A stretch of DNA of 64,000 nt from Rhodovarius lipocyclicus (lineage in GTDB: Bacteria; Pseudomonadota; Alphaproteobacteria; Acetobacterales; Acetobacteraceae), in assembly GCF_009900765.1 (NCBI RefSeq), contig NZ_JAAABL010000001.1, positions 492,566 to 556,565 of the forward strand, in the 5' to 3' direction. A program made the position numbers and the translations under genes. Each line of letters opens with the position of its first letter. Position 1 is the first letter of the stretch. Positions 17,933 through 26,746 of the stretch are shown here, one piece after another. The notes beneath the pieces were generated by a model. It was not told the origin of the DNA and did not search any database. It saw only the letters and a program-made list of their open reading frames with translations.

Positions 17933-18889
17933 ATGCTGAATTTCTCCGAATTGAGCGAACGTGAGGTGCTGGCGCTGGCCGTCTCCCTCGAAGAGGACGA
18001 CGCCCGCTTCTATCGCGACCTCAGTGAGGTGCTGCGCGAGGACCACCCGGCCAGCGCCAAGCTGTTCGACGCCATGGCGGTGGAAGAGGACGGCCACCGC
18101 CACCGCCTGCTCGACCTGTACCGCACCCGCTTCGGGGACCACATCCCGCTGCTGCGCCGGGGCGACATCAAGGGCTTCGTGCACCGCGAACCCATCCGCA
18201 CCGCCGGCCGCATCGCCCCGGACGACGCGCGTGAGCGCGCCGCCATCATGGAGGCCGAGACCCGCCGCTTCTATCTGGAGGCCGCGACCCGCAGTTCCGA
18301 TGCCAGCACCCGCCAGCTGCTGGGGGATCTGGCCGCCGAGGAAGGCCGCCATGAGGCCCATGTGGAGCATCTGGAGGCGGAGCTGCTGCCGCATGAGGTG
18401 CAGCAGGAGGAACACGAGACCCTGCGCCGCCTGTTCGTGCTGCGCTATGTCCAGCCAGGGCTGGCGGGGTTGATGGACGGCTCCGTCTCCACCCTCGCGC
18501 CGCTGTTCGCCGCGGCCTTCGCCACGCATTCCTCGTGGGAGACCTTCCTGGTCGGCATCGCCGCCGCGCTGGGTGCGGGCATCAGCATGGGCTTCGCCGA
18601 GGCGCTGTCGGATGACGGCTCCCTGACCGGGCGTGGCAGCCCCTGGATGCGCGGCGGCGTGTGTGGGCTGATGACGACCGTGGGCGGGTTGGGCCATGCC
18701 CTGCCCTATCTGCTGCCCAGCTTCACCGCGGCCACCATCCTGGCCGCGCTGGTGGTGGTGCTGGAACTGATCGCCATCGCCTGGATCAGGAACAAGTACA
18801 TGCACACGCCCCTGCTGCCGACGCTGCTGCAGGTGGTGCTGGGCGGCGTGCTGGTCTTCGCGGTGGGGGTGCTGATCGGGAGCGCGTAG
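17933..18889 (+). CDS. mbfA: Membrane-bound ferritin-like iron exporter (rubrerythrin-VIT1 fusion)
   Basis: 318 residues in two parts. The N-terminal ferritin-like four-helix domain (about 1-165) has E/H pairs such as [25 protein letters not shown] and [11 protein letters not shown] that can hold a di-iron centre. The C-terminal CCC1/VIT1-type domain has about five membrane segments ([20 protein letters not shown], then [19 protein letters not shown]). This is the MbfA architecture described in Agrobacterium and Bradyrhizobium, where it exports iron under Irr control and protects against peroxide. A GGAGG-type site precedes the start. The ligand-bearing residues appear intact. Confidence 0.88.
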   Translation: MLNFSELSEREVLALAVSLEEDDARFYRDLSEVLREDHPASAKLFDAMAVEEDGHRHRLLDLYRTRFGDHIPLLRRGDIKGFVHREPIRTAGRIAPDDARERAAIMEAETRRFYLEAATRSSDASTRQLLGDLAAEEGRHEAHVEHLEAELLPHEVQQEEHETLRRLFVLRYVQPGLAGLMDGSVSTLAPLFAAAFATHSSWETFLVGIAAALGAGISMGFAEALSDDGSLTGRGSPWMRGGVCGLMTTVGGLGHALPYLLPSFTAATILAALVVVLELIAIAWIRNKYMHTPLLPTLLQVVLGGVLVFAVGVLIGSA

Positions 18890-18892
18890 AAC

Positions 18893-18911
18893 GAGGGGGC
18901 ACCGCCCCCTC
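18893..18911. terminator. Hairpin between convergent mbfA and flavin oxidoreductase genes
   Basis: GAGGGGGC, ACC, GCCCCCTC forms an eight-bp stem with a three-base loop immediately after the mbfA stop and just before the end of the convergent gene. There is no T run, so termination may be weak or Rho-assisted. The design matches other intergenic hairpins in the window. Confidence 0.45.
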
Positions 18912-18917
18912 CCCGGA

Positions 18918-19967
18918 TCACGCCGCCAGTGCCGCCCCTTCCTGCCGCAGCCGCGGCAGCACATCGCGCCCGAAGCGTTCGATGCCGGCCAGGACCTTGC
19001 CCTGCTCCATCCCGGTGAAGCCCGAATAGATGCTGAAATGGCTGGGGCGCAGCACGGCAATGTCGTTGGCCAGGATGCGCGCCACCTTCTCGGCGGAGCC
19101 GATGGGCGCGTGTTCCAGCAGCCAGTCGATGCTGGGCTCGCCCTCGAAGGGCACGGAGCGCATCAGCACGCCGTCGCGCGGCGGCACCGGGTCGCGCAGG
19201 GACAGGGTGGTGCGGGCCAGGCGCAGCAGCCCTTCGGCGGCGCGGCGCTGCTCGGCGGCGTCATCGGTGACGAAGACATAGCGCTGCAGGCCGAGCGGCA
19301 TGTCCTTGCCGGTGAAGCCGCCGGCGCGCCACGGCGCCTCGGATTTCGCCTTCAGCGCCAGCGTGTCCTCCGCGCGGCGGAAGCCCTGGCTGACGAAGGC
19401 GGTGGCATTGCCCGTGCGGGCGGCGCGCGCCAGCAGCGCGGGGTCGGTGCCGGGGATGAAGATGGGCGGCATCGGGTGGCCATGGATGCAGATGGGGCTG
19501 TCCGGCACCTGGAAATGCTTGCCGTCCAGCTGGATGCGGCCGGTGGTCAGGCCCTGCTCCAGAATGTCCCACTGCTCGCTCATGATCTCGGTGCGGGCGG
19601 CCAGATCGACGCCGTAGCTGGTGAATTCATGCGGCTGGTGCCCGGTGCCGATGCCCAGCCAGAAGCGGCCCTGGGTCAGCTCGATGGCCATGCCCACTTC
19701 CTGCACCATGCGGATGGGGTTGTGCAGCGGCGTGACCAGCACGGCGGGGCCGAGCTTGATGCGCTTCGTCAGCGCCGCCGCATGGGCCACCATCATCAAC
19801 GGAGAGGCGCAGACGGAGGCGGAGGTGAAGTGGTGCTCCGCGAACCAGGCGCCATCGAAGCCGAGCTTTTCGGCCAGCGGCACGGCGGCGCTGGTCAGGG
19901 CGAAGACATGGCCCGGCGTCTCCTCCGCATGGTTGAGCGACATCAGGTTGAACAGAGCGAATTCCAT
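18918..19967 (-). CDS. LLM class flavin-dependent oxidoreductase (luciferase-like)
   Basis: 349-residue TIM-barrel protein of the bacterial luciferase-like monooxygenase family, which uses reduced FMN or F420 to oxygenate or oxidise small molecules. The start at 19967 gives MEFALFNLMSLNHAEE. An earlier ATG at 20006 is in frame but adds only a polar extension. Family segments are GFDGAWFAEHHFTS, GPAVLVTPLHNPIRMVQEVG, FWLGIGTGHQPHEF and PIFIPGTDPALLARAARTGN. It stands alone on the minus strand, and the substrate cannot be inferred. Confidence 0.88.
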   Translation of the reverse strand: MEFALFNLMSLNHAEETPGHVFALTSAAVPLAEKLGFDGAWFAEHHFTSASVCASPLMMVAHAAALTKRIKLGPAVLVTPLHNPIRMVQEVGMAIELTQGRFWLGIGTGHQPHEFTSYGVDLAARTEIMSEQWDILEQGLTTGRIQLDGKHFQVPDSPICIHGHPMPPIFIPGTDPALLARAARTGNATAFVSQGFRRAEDTLALKAKSEAPWRAGGFTGKDMPLGLQRYVFVTDDAAEQRRAAEGLLRLARTTLSLRDPVPPRDGVLMRSVPFEGEPSIDWLLEHAPIGSAEKVARILANDIAVLRPSHFSIYSGFTGMEQGKVLAGIERFGRDVLPRLRQEGAALAA

Positions 19968-20110
19968 GCGGCCCCCGGGCTTTGCTGCGACAGCGCGATC
20001 AGACAAGGGACGAAGTGTAGGACAGACGGCCAGGGCAGGCAGGCGCGAAAGGGGCCTAGCCGGTATGCCGTATGGTGCTTGGCTGGCCGTGCTGCCTGGG
20101 CATGGCCGGG

Positions 20111-20704
20111 TCAGGCCTCGGCGGGTTCGTCTTCCCCGGCGTTGAAGCCCTCGCGCCCCTGCCAGCCCAGCGTGTGGGCCAGTTCATCCAGCCCCACCAC
20201 GGCATCCGTGGCGCCGCGCACGGCCCGCCCCACGGCGGGGTGCGCCAGCAGACGGGTGCGCCGGTCCGCCGCGCGCAGGCGCAGCAGCAGCGGCACGAAA
20301 TCCGAATCCGAGGACAGCAGGGTGAATTCGTCGTAGAACACCGGCGCCGTCAGCAGATCCATCGCGTCGATCACGATGCGCAGGTCAGCCGCATTCTTGA
20401 AGCGGGTCAGGCGCGGGCAGTCCTGCACCTCGAACCCGGCGCCCATCAGGGCGGGGCGGAAGCGGCTGTAGAAGTGGCGGTAGCTGCCTTCCTCGATATA
20501 GCCGGCGGGGTTCATGTAGCAGCGCCGCACCAGCCAGCGGCGCGCCGTGCCGGCGCTCAGCCAGGGCAGCCAGGACTCCGGCTCGCTGGCGAAGCGCAGG
20601 GCGACCTCCACCCCCGCCCCCTGCACCAGGCCGGACACCACATTGTCGAAATCGAGGAGCAGGGCCGCGCGGAGCGGCTGCTCCGTGCTTTGGGGGGCTG
20701 TCAT
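20111..20704 (-). CDS. NYN (PIN-like) domain protein
   Basis: 197-residue protein with the NYN/LabA-type PIN-fold: AALLLDFDNVVSGL at the N-terminus supplies the first catalytic aspartates, ADLRIVIDAMDLL the central one, and FTLLSSDSDFVPLLLRLR the C-terminal acidic cluster. NYN domains are metal-dependent ribonucleases, often acting in RNA turnover. No OST-HTH/LOTUS domain follows. It is divergent from thrS. The start at 20704 has only a weak ribosome site, so the exact N-terminus is uncertain. Confidence 0.82.
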   Translation of the reverse strand: MTAPQSTEQPLRAALLLDFDNVVSGLVQGAGVEVALRFASEPESWLPWLSAGTARRWLVRRCYMNPAGYIEEGSYRHFYSRFRPALMGAGFEVQDCPRLTRFKNAADLRIVIDAMDLLTAPVFYDEFTLLSSDSDFVPLLLRLRAADRRTRLLAHPAVGRAVRGATDAVVGLDELAHTLGWQGREGFNAGEDEPAEA

Positions 20705-20800
20705 GCGCTGGCAGTTGCACCCTAACCCTTGACCCTGCAAGCCCTGCCGAGCATGGTCCGGGCCGTTTTGATTCCATCCCATGCCCCTGTGAGGAGCCTC

Positions 20801-22735
20801 ATGCCCGCCATTACCCTGCCCGACGGTTCCGTGCGCCATTTCGACGCGCCGGTGACGGGCACTACCGTGGCGGCCTCCATCGGGCCGGGCCTGGCCAAGG
20901 CCGCGCTCGCCATGGTGGTGGACGGCAAGCAGAAGGACCTGTCGGAGGAGATCGCGGCCGACGCCGCCCTGCGCTTCATCACCCGCCGCGACCCCGAGGC
21001 GCTGGACTTCATCCGCCACGACACGGCCCATGTGCTGGCCGAGGCGGTGCAGGAGCTGTTCCCCGGCACGCAGGTGACGATCGGCCCGTCGATCGAGAAC
21101 GGCTTCTACTACGACTTCGCCCGCAACGAGCCCTTCAAGCCCGAGGACTTCCCCGCCATCGAGGCCAAGATGCGCGAGATCATCGCGCGCAACGCCCCGT
21201 TCAAGCGCCAGGTCGTCAGCCGCGAGGAGGCCATCGCGCTGTTCGAGGCGAAAGGCGAGCGCTTCAAGGTCGAGCTGATCCGCGACCTGCCGGAAGACCA
21301 GGAAATCTCGCTGTATTCGCAGGGCGAATGGACCGACCTCTGCCGTGGCCCGCACATGCCGGGCACGGGCAGCATCGGCTCCGCCTTCAAGCTGATGAAG
21401 GTGGCGGGCGCCTATTGGCGCGGCGACCACCGCAACCCGATGCTCAGCCGCATCTACGGCACGGCGTGGCGCGACCAGAAGGAGCTGGACGCCTACCTGC
21501 ACCAGCTGGAGGAGGCGGAGAAGCGCGACCATCGCAAGATCGGCCGCGAGATGCACCTGTTCCACATGCAGGAGGAAGCGGTCGGCAACGTCTTCTGGCA
21601 CCCGTCGGGCTGGAAGCTGTACCGCACGCTGGAAGACTACATGCGCCGGCGCCTCGATGCCTCGGGCTATCAGGAGGTGCGCACGCCCCAGCTGGTGGAC
21701 CGCCGGCTGTGGGAGGCCTCGGGCCACTGGGAGAAGTTCCGGCAGAACATGTTCATCGCCTCGGTCGAGGACAAGGCGGAGGCCGAGCGCGTCAGCGCGC
21801 TGAAGCCGATGAACTGCCCCTGCCATGTGCAGATCTTCAACCAGGGTATCCGCAGCTATCGCGAACTGCCGCTGCGCATGGCCGAGTTCGGCGCCTGCCA
21901 CCGGTATGAGCCCTCGGGCGCGCTGCACGGCATCATGCGCGTGCGCGCCTTCACGCAGGACGACGCGCATATTTTCTGCGAGGAAGACCAGATCGGCCCC
22001 GAGACGGTGAAGTTCGTGGCCCTGCTGAGCAGCATCTACGCCGATCTGGGCTTCCCCGAATTCCGGGTGAAGTTCAGCGACCGGCCGGAGACCCGCGCGG
22101 GCGACGACGCCACCTGGGACCGGGCCGAGGGCGCGCTGAAGGAAGCCTGCGCCGAGGCGGGTGTCGAGTTCGAACTGAACCCCGGCGAGGGCGCCTTCTA
22201 TGGCCCGAAGCTGGAATTCGTGCTGCGGGACGCCATCGGCCGCGACTGGCAGTGCGGCACGCTGCAGGTGGATTTCGTGCTGCCGCAGCGGCTGGACGCC
22301 GAATACACCGCCGAGGACGGCACCCGCCGCCGCCCGGTGATGCTGCACCGCGCCATCCTGGGCAGCTTCGAGCGCTTCATCGGCATCCTGATCGAGCAAT
22401 ATGCCGGCCGTTTCCCGCTGTGGCTGGCCCCGCGCCAGGTGGCGGTGGCCAGCATCGTCGACGATGCCTCCCCCTATGCGGCGGAGGTGGCGGAGCTGAT
22501 GCGCAAGCACGGGCTGCGGGCCGAGGCCGATACGCGCAACGAGAAGATCAACCGCAAGGTGGTGGATCATATCGACGCGCGCATCCCCATCCTGGCGGTG
22601 GCGGGCCGGCGAGAGGCGGAGGAGCGCACCATCGTGCTGCGCCGCCTGCCGGGCCGCGAGCAGGAGACGCTGCCGCTGGAGGAAGCGATCGCGAGGCTGG
22701 CGGCGGAAGCGACCCCGCCCGATCTGGCGCGTTAA
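20801..22735 (+). CDS. thrS: Threonine--tRNA ligase
   Basis: 644-residue class II synthetase charging tRNA-Thr. Layout: TGS domain (about 1-60, [20 protein letters not shown]), editing domain with the [16 protein letters not shown] motif, catalytic core ([29 protein letters not shown] with a zinc-ligand Cys, [20 protein letters not shown] motif 2, and motif 3 near [15 protein letters not shown]), and the C-terminal anticodon-binding domain. The start at 20801 follows GAGGAG. infC follows after a hairpin, as in the common thrS-infC arrangement. Confidence 0.97.
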   Translation: MPAITLPDGSVRHFDAPVTGTTVAASIGPGLAKAALAMVVDGKQKDLSEEIAADAALRFITRRDPEALDFIRHDTAHVLAEAVQELFPGTQVTIGPSIENGFYYDFARNEPFKPEDFPAIEAKMREIIARNAPFKRQVVSREEAIALFEAKGERFKVELIRDLPEDQEISLYSQGEWTDLCRGPHMPGTGSIGSAFKLMKVAGAYWRGDHRNPMLSRIYGTAWRDQKELDAYLHQLEEAEKRDHRKIGREMHLFHMQEEAVGNVFWHPSGWKLYRTLEDYMRRRLDASGYQEVRTPQLVDRRLWEASGHWEKFRQNMFIASVEDKAEAERVSALKPMNCPCHVQIFNQGIRSYRELPLRMAEFGACHRYEPSGALHGIMRVRAFTQDDAHIFCEEDQIGPETVKFVALLSSIYADLGFPEFRVKFSDRPETRAGDDATWDRAEGALKEACAEAGVEFELNPGEGAFYGPKLEFVLRDAIGRDWQCGTLQVDFVLPQRLDAEYTAEDGTRRRPVMLHRAILGSFERFIGILIEQYAGRFPLWLAPRQVAVASIVDDASPYAAEVAELMRKHGLRAEADTRNEKINRKVVDHIDARIPILAVAGRREAEERTIVLRRLPGREQETLPLEEAIARLAAEATPPDLAR

Positions 22736-22742
22736 CCCCGGT

Positions 22743-22766
22743 GGGGGCGGGTTTTCCGCCCCCTTT
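22743..22766 (+). terminator. Hairpin between thrS and infC
   Basis: GGGGGCGG, GTTTT, CCGCCCCC, then TTTCCCC. The eight-bp GC stem begins eight bases after the thrS stop. The T tract is only three bases, so it could be a partial terminator that lets some transcription into infC. Confidence 0.55.
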
Positions 22767-22846
22767 CCCCGCTTTCCGTCATTCGGCGTGTGACAACCCG
22801 TTGCAGCGGGTTGCACGAATCGCCATACATTCGCCCGAAACATATC

Positions 22847-22862
22847 AGGAGTCCCGGCCATA
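22847..22862 (+). promoter_or_regulatory. Shine-Dalgarno and AUA initiation site of infC
   Basis: AGGAG (22847-22851), eight bases, then ATA at 22860. The frame opened by ATA runs straight into the conserved IF-3 N-terminus, and no ATG, GTG or TTG in frame lies at a suitable distance. Non-standard initiation codons on infC are a known device by which IF-3 limits its own synthesis (AUU in E. coli). Confidence 0.75.
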
Positions 22863-23405
22863 CCTCGAAGCCCACTGCCCTCCGGCCAGCAACCCCCCAG
22901 CCGTGAAGGCCCCCGCGTCAATGAGGACATCCGCGTCCCGCAGGTGCGCCTGATCGACCAGGATGGCGAGATGATCGGCGTTCTGAGCACGCGCGACGCC
23001 CTGCTGCGCGCCTACTCCGTCGGTCTCGACCTGCTGGAGATCAGCCCGAACGCCGTGCCGCCCGTGTGCAAGATCACGGATTACGGCAAGTACAAGTACG
23101 AGATGGCGAAGAAGGCCAACGAGGCCCGCAAGAAGCAGAAGACGGTCGAGATCAAGGAGATCAAGGTCCGTCCGAACATCGACGACCATGACTACGAGAC
23201 CAAGATGAAGCAGATGAAGGGCTTCATCGAGGACGGCGACAAGGTCAAGGTGACGCTGCGCTTCCGCGGCCGCGAAATGGCGCACCAGGAGCTGGGCGTG
23301 AAAGTGCTGGAGCGCATCCGCACCGAACTCGCCGAAGCCGTGAAGGTGGAATCCATGCCCCGTCTGGAAAACCGCCAGATGATCATGGTGCTGGCGCCGA
23401 AATAA
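22860..23405 (+). CDS. infC: Translation initiation factor IF-3
   Basis: IF-3 binds the 30S subunit, blocks 50S joining and checks the initiation codon. From the proposed AUA start the protein has 181 residues, the usual IF-3 length. It begins [10 protein letters not shown], then [17 protein letters not shown], the conserved N-domain opening. The linker ([17 protein letters not shown]) and C-domain ([20 protein letters not shown]) follow. The first in-frame conventional start, GTG at 22944, would remove 28 residues including conserved ones. It lies downstream of thrS, but rpmI and rplT do not follow directly as they do in many genomes. Confidence 0.95.
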   Translation: MPRSPLPSGQQPPSREGPRVNEDIRVPQVRLIDQDGEMIGVLSTRDALLRAYSVGLDLLEISPNAVPPVCKITDYGKYKYEMAKKANEARKKQKTVEIKEIKVRPNIDDHDYETKMKQMKGFIEDGDKVKVTLRFRGREMAHQELGVKVLERIRTELAEAVKVESMPRLENRQMIMVLAPK

Positions 23406-23412
23406 CCGGCCC

Positions 23413-24237
23413 TTACGGGCGCGGTGCCTGAATGGGCCCGCGCCTGGGGCCGTTTCTGCGCCCCTGGAGCACGACCGCCACCTCCATGATCGGGGCGGCG
23501 CCGATGGCCGCCAGCAGCACGGCCAGCGGCAGGGCGGCGGCGAAGCCCAGCAGGGCAAAGCCCCAGGCCCCCAGCACCCCGCCCCCGAAGAAGCAGCCCA
23601 GCAGGCTCGCCAGCAGGCGCAGCTTCGCGCGGTCCGCCCGCACATGCGGGTGCGGGCCCGATCCGCCCTGGTGGCGGTTCCAGTAGAACAGCTTGCCCAG
23701 TTCGATCCCGATATCGGTGACGATGCCGGTCATGTGGGTGGTGCGCATGCGCGCGCCCGAGACCTTGGTGATGGTCGCGTTCTGCAGCCCCATGATGAAG
23801 CACAGCAGGGGCACGGCGGCGGCGGTGAAGCCCAGCGTGCCGGGCAGCAGCGCGCCCAGCGTGCCGAACAGCGCCAGCAGCGCGGCCTCCAGCAGCATGG
23901 GCAGGGAGTATTGCGCCCGCCGCCGGTGCCGGCGCGCCCAGTTGATGAGGACGGCCGAGATGGCGGCGCCGCCCATGAAGGAACCCAGCGCCACCACCCC
24001 GCCCCCCACCAGCAGCCAGGCGCCGACCGCCAGATGGTCCGCCATGGCGGAGATGATGCCCGACATGTGCGAGGTGTATTGCCCGATCGCCAGCAGCCCA
24101 CCCGCGTTCACCGCTCCCGCCACGAAGGTGAGGGTGAGCGCGAGTCGGCGGTCCCGGTCCTCCGTGCGCTCGACGGCGACCAGCTTGCGGACGGGGCGCA
24201 GCAGCTGCTGCAGAAGGGAATAGGGATGAATGGCCAT
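23413..24237 (-). CDS. YoaK family (DUF1275) membrane protein
   Basis: 274-residue polytopic inner-membrane protein with six or so hydrophobic segments. It has the DUF1275 hallmarks: LTFVAGAVNAGGLLAIGQYTSHMSG in the first membrane region and MGLQNATITKVSGARMRTTHMTGI in the centre. The function of this family is not established; a small-molecule transporter has been suggested. The start at 24237 (MAIHPYSLL) is preferred over 24258. It is convergent with infC, with only seven bases between them. Confidence 0.85.
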   Translation of the reverse strand: MAIHPYSLLQQLLRPVRKLVAVERTEDRDRRLALTLTFVAGAVNAGGLLAIGQYTSHMSGIISAMADHLAVGAWLLVGGGVVALGSFMGGAAISAVLINWARRHRRRAQYSLPMLLEAALLALFGTLGALLPGTLGFTAAAVPLLCFIMGLQNATITKVSGARMRTTHMTGIVTDIGIELGKLFYWNRHQGGSGPHPHVRADRAKLRLLASLLGCFFGGGVLGAWGFALLGFAAALPLAVLLAAIGAAPIMEVAVVLQGRRNGPRRGPIQAPRP

Positions 24238-24289
24238 CGGAATGCCGGATGCTGGCACAGCGGCGGCCTCAAGTCACCGATGCGCGCCC

Positions 24290-24685
24290 TTAACGGAAGG
24301 CACAGGTGAAGCGGATCTGCTGACCCACGGTGCTGGGCGTGGGCGCGCCGGTGCCGGCCGGGTTGTTCACCTGCAGCGCCAGCAGGGTGATGTCCTTCTG
24401 CTGATAAGCGCTCAGGTCGAAGCGGGCGACCGGGCGCAGCACGGTGAAGTTCCCGATGCGCGCGATGGACAGCATCGTGGCCGTCATGGCGCGCCGGCTG
24501 GGATCCGCGTTCTGGAACTGGCCATGATACTCCACCAAGGCCATCCGGCCGTTGGACATGACGTTGCTGTAGAAGGAATTGGCCACCAGGGCGCCGTTGC
24601 AGTAGCGGACCTGCTGCGCGGCGGCGGGGGTGGCGACGGCAGCGACGACACAGGCGGCGGCGAAGGCGGTCTTGGTGAAGGTCAT
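24290..24685 (-). CDS. Secreted or periplasmic protein of unknown function
   Basis: 131-residue protein with a classical signal peptide (MTFTKTAFAAACVVAAVATPAAAQ). The start at 24685 follows GGGAGAGAG. The mature part of about 107 residues is rich in beta-prone sequence (RYCNGALVANSFYSN, GNFTVLRPVARFDL, KDITLLALQVNNP) and has two cysteines, one near each end (RYCNG and FTCAFR), that could form a disulfide. No family is recognised. It stands alone between the DUF1275 gene and the divergent arsR cassette. Confidence 0.6.
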   Translation of the reverse strand: MTFTKTAFAAACVVAAVATPAAAQQVRYCNGALVANSFYSNVMSNGRMALVEYHGQFQNADPSRRAMTATMLSIARIGNFTVLRPVARFDLSAYQQKDITLLALQVNNPAGTGAPTPSTVGQQIRFTCAFR

Positions 24686-24821
24686 GGCGCTCTCTCCCGT
24701 CCCTGCATCGGGACCGATGCGGCGGAGTGTGGCGGAGGCGCACAGGCGACGCCATGCGATGGAGGCTATGGGGGCGATAGGGGCGGGCCTCACGGCGGCA
24801 TAGCGGCAGATGGGCCGGCTT

Positions 24822-24849
24822 GATGCATGTCATGGCCCGCATATGCATC
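24822..24849. promoter_or_regulatory. Inverted-repeat operator candidate of the arsR cassette
   Basis: GATGCAT (24822-24828) and ATGCATC (24843-24849) form an inverted repeat centred about 32 bases before the arsR start, with further ATG-rich sequence between the arms. ArsR proteins usually bind such dyads at their own promoters. No binding is shown here. Confidence 0.45.
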
Positions 24850-24867
24850 CGGCGCGATAAGCGAGGC

Positions 24868-25176
24868 ATGAGCAGCCTGGACGCCCTTCTCGCCGCATTG
24901 TCGCACCCGGCCCGCCGCCAGGCGCTGCGGCTGCTGGAGTGGCGCGCGGAACTCTGCCTGTGCGAGGTGATGGCGCATCTGCGGACCGGCCAGTCCACCA
25001 TGTCGCGGCATATGGCGACACTGAAGGAAGTGGGCCTCGTGCTGGACCGGCGCGATGCGCAATGGGTGCGCTATCGCCTCAACCCGGCTGTCCCGGCGGA
25101 TCTCGGGCAGGTCGTCCGCGCCGTGCTCGATGCGGAGCCGGCCGCGCGGCAACACGACGAAAGGAGCGCGGCATGA
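24868..25176 (+). CDS. ArsR/SmtB family transcriptional repressor
   Basis: 102-residue winged-helix repressor. The helix-turn-helix is around residues 28-70 (CEVMAHLRTGQSTMSRHMATLKEVG). It carries the alpha-3 metalloid site motif ELCLCEV with Cys30 and Cys32, as in arsenite-sensing ArsR, rather than the SmtB-type site. Start 24868 gives MSSLDALLAALSHPARRQ, the usual N-terminus. It overlaps the downstream permease gene by four bases (ATGA) and should derepress the cassette on binding As(III) or a related thiophilic ion. Confidence 0.88.
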   Translation: MSSLDALLAALSHPARRQALRLLEWRAELCLCEVMAHLRTGQSTMSRHMATLKEVGLVLDRRDAQWVRYRLNPAVPADLGQVVRAVLDAEPAARQHDERSAA

Positions 25177-26228
25177 GCGCCACCACCCTTCCCCCCCGCC
25201 ATCAGCGCGACAACCCGCTGCGCTGGCTGGCGGCCACGGCGGCGGCCCTGGCGCTGTGGGCGCTGTTGTACGCCCAGCTCGCGCCGTTTTCGGAATGGGC
25301 GGCCGGCCTGCTGCCGCTCGCCCCCGGCAGCCGCGCCCATGAGGCCCTGAAGTTCTTCATCTATGACACGCCGAAGGTGCTGCTGCTGCTGACGCTGGTG
25401 GTGTTCGCCATGGGCGTGGTGCGCTCCTTCTTCTCGCCGGAGCACACGCGCGCCCTGCTGGCCGGCCGGCGTGAGGGCGTGGGGAACATCGCCGCCGCCG
25501 GGCTGGGGGTCGTCACGCCGTTCTGCTCATGCTCCGCGGTGCCGCTGTTCATCGGCTTCGTCTCCGCCGGCGTGCCGCTGGGCGTCACCTTCTCCTTCCT
25601 GATCGCGGCCCCGATGGTCAATGAGGTGGCGCTGGGGCTGCTGTTCGCGCTGCTGGGCTGGAAGGTGGCCCTCACCTATCTGGGCTTCGGGCTCGGCGTC
25701 GCGGTGGTCGCGGGCTGGGTGATCGGGCGGCTGAAGCTGGAATCCTGGCTGGAGGATTGGGTGCGCAACGTGCGCGCCGGCGCGGTCGAGCTGCCTTCCG
25801 CCGACATCAGCGTGGCCGACCGCATCAGGGCGGGCATCGAGGCGGTGAAGGACATCGTCGGCAGGGTCTGGCTATGGATGATCGCGGGCATCGCCGCGGG
25901 CGCCTTCATCCATGGCTATGTGGCGGCCGATCTTCTCGCCTCGATCATGGGCCGGAACGCCTGGTGGTCGGTGCCGGCGGCGGTGCTGCTGGGCATTCCC
26001 ATGTATTCCAACGCCGCCGGCATCATCCCGGTGGTCGAGGCCCTGATCGGAAAGGGGGCGGCGCTGGGCACCGTGCTCGCCTTCATGATGAGCGTGATCG
26101 CGCTGTCGCTGCCCGAGATGATCATCCTGCGCAAGGTGCTGAGCCTGAAGCTGATCGCCGTGTTCGTGGCGGTGGTGGGCTGCGGCATCCTGGGCGTGGG
26201 CTTTCTGTTCAACCTGCTGTTCGCCTGA
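25173..26228 (+). CDS. ArsP/YraQ family permease (UPF0718)
   Basis: 351-residue inner-membrane protein with about eight to ten hydrophobic segments. The family hallmark TPFCSCSAVPLFIGFVSAGV puts two cysteines in a membrane helix. A second half-repeat has GIPMYSNAAGIIPVVEALI. ArsP members export trivalent organoarsenicals through such cysteines; other YraQ relatives have been linked to metal export. Its coupling to an ArsR-type repressor with a CxC sensor site and to a CxxC thioredoxin supports a thiophilic metal(loid) efflux role. The exact substrate is open. Confidence 0.85.
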   Translation: MSATTLPPRHQRDNPLRWLAATAAALALWALLYAQLAPFSEWAAGLLPLAPGSRAHEALKFFIYDTPKVLLLLTLVVFAMGVVRSFFSPEHTRALLAGRREGVGNIAAAGLGVVTPFCSCSAVPLFIGFVSAGVPLGVTFSFLIAAPMVNEVALGLLFALLGWKVALTYLGFGLGVAVVAGWVIGRLKLESWLEDWVRNVRAGAVELPSADISVADRIRAGIEAVKDIVGRVWLWMIAGIAAGAFIHGYVAADLLASIMGRNAWWSVPAAVLLGIPMYSNAAGIIPVVEALIGKGAALGTVLAFMMSVIALSLPEMIILRKVLSLKLIAVFVAVVGCGILGVGFLFNLLFA

Positions 26229-26242
26229 CAAGGAGACGAGTT

Positions 26243-26482
26243 GTGAAAGACGTGAAAGTGCTGGGCCCGGGCTGCAAGCGCTGCGAGGCCACGGCCCAGA
26301 TGGTGCGCGACGAGGCCGCGAAGCTCGGAATCGAGGTCACGGTCGAGAAGGTGACGGATTACGCCGCGATCGCGGGCTATGGCATCGCCTCGACGCCCGG
26401 CATCGTCGTCAATGGCAAGGTGGTGCACGCCGGCGGGCTGCCGAAGGCGGAAGACCTGTCGGGGTGGCTGGCGGCGGGCTGA
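26243..26482 (+). CDS. Small thioredoxin-like redox protein (CxxC)
   Basis: 79-residue thioredoxin-fold protein, of the 'redox-active disulfide protein 2' type. It has the active site Cys11-Lys-Arg-Cys14 in GPGCKRCEATA and the cis-proline region GIASTPGIVVNGKVVHAGG. The start is GTG at 26243, eight bases after AAGGAGA. It directly follows the ArsP-like permease, a pairing seen in other genomes, and may pass reducing equivalents or a thiol-bound metalloid to the permease cysteines. Confidence 0.82.
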   Translation: MKDVKVLGPGCKRCEATAQMVRDEAAKLGIEVTVEKVTDYAAIAGYGIASTPGIVVNGKVVHAGGLPKAEDLSGWLAAG

Positions 26483-26546
26483 GGGGACAGGCCGCGCGGG
26501 CCTGGGGCCCTGGCTGGGTGGAGACGCCTGTCGGGGAAGGACAGAG

Positions 26547-26639
26547 TGGCGGAGGGGATGGGATTCGAACCCACGATAGGGGTTATCCCCCTATAACGGT
26601 TTAGCAAACCGCCGCCTTCGGCCACTCGGCCACCCCTCC
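26547..26639 (-). tRNA. tRNA-Ser (anticodon GCT)
   Basis: Ninety-three bases including an encoded CCA. The acceptor stem GGAGGGG pairs with CCCCTCC. The anticodon stem-loop reads CGGTTTGCTAAACCG, giving anticodon GCT. A long variable arm (TTATAGGGGGATAACCCCTA) marks a class II serine tRNA. The T-loop GGTTCGAATCC is normal. Confidence 0.97.
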
Positions 26640-26746
26640 GCAGGGTGAGAAACGAAGTTGACACGGCGTATGCCCCGTTGCCGCGGGATGTAGCCGTCCC
26701 GCGCGGGGACGTCAAACCCCCGCGCCGAACTTCCTCACCCCGCCAG

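Noticed and set aside
20705..20800. T-box or riboswitch upstream of thrS
   Set aside because: The leader is under 100 bases, and no specifier loop, antiterminator pair or T run is visible. T-boxes are not expected in alphaproteobacterial synthetase genes.
20111..22990. Very long minus-strand open frame through thrS
   Set aside because: Only its end (20111-20704) has protein-like motifs. The rest is the antisense of thrS, kept open by the strong GC bias at third positions.
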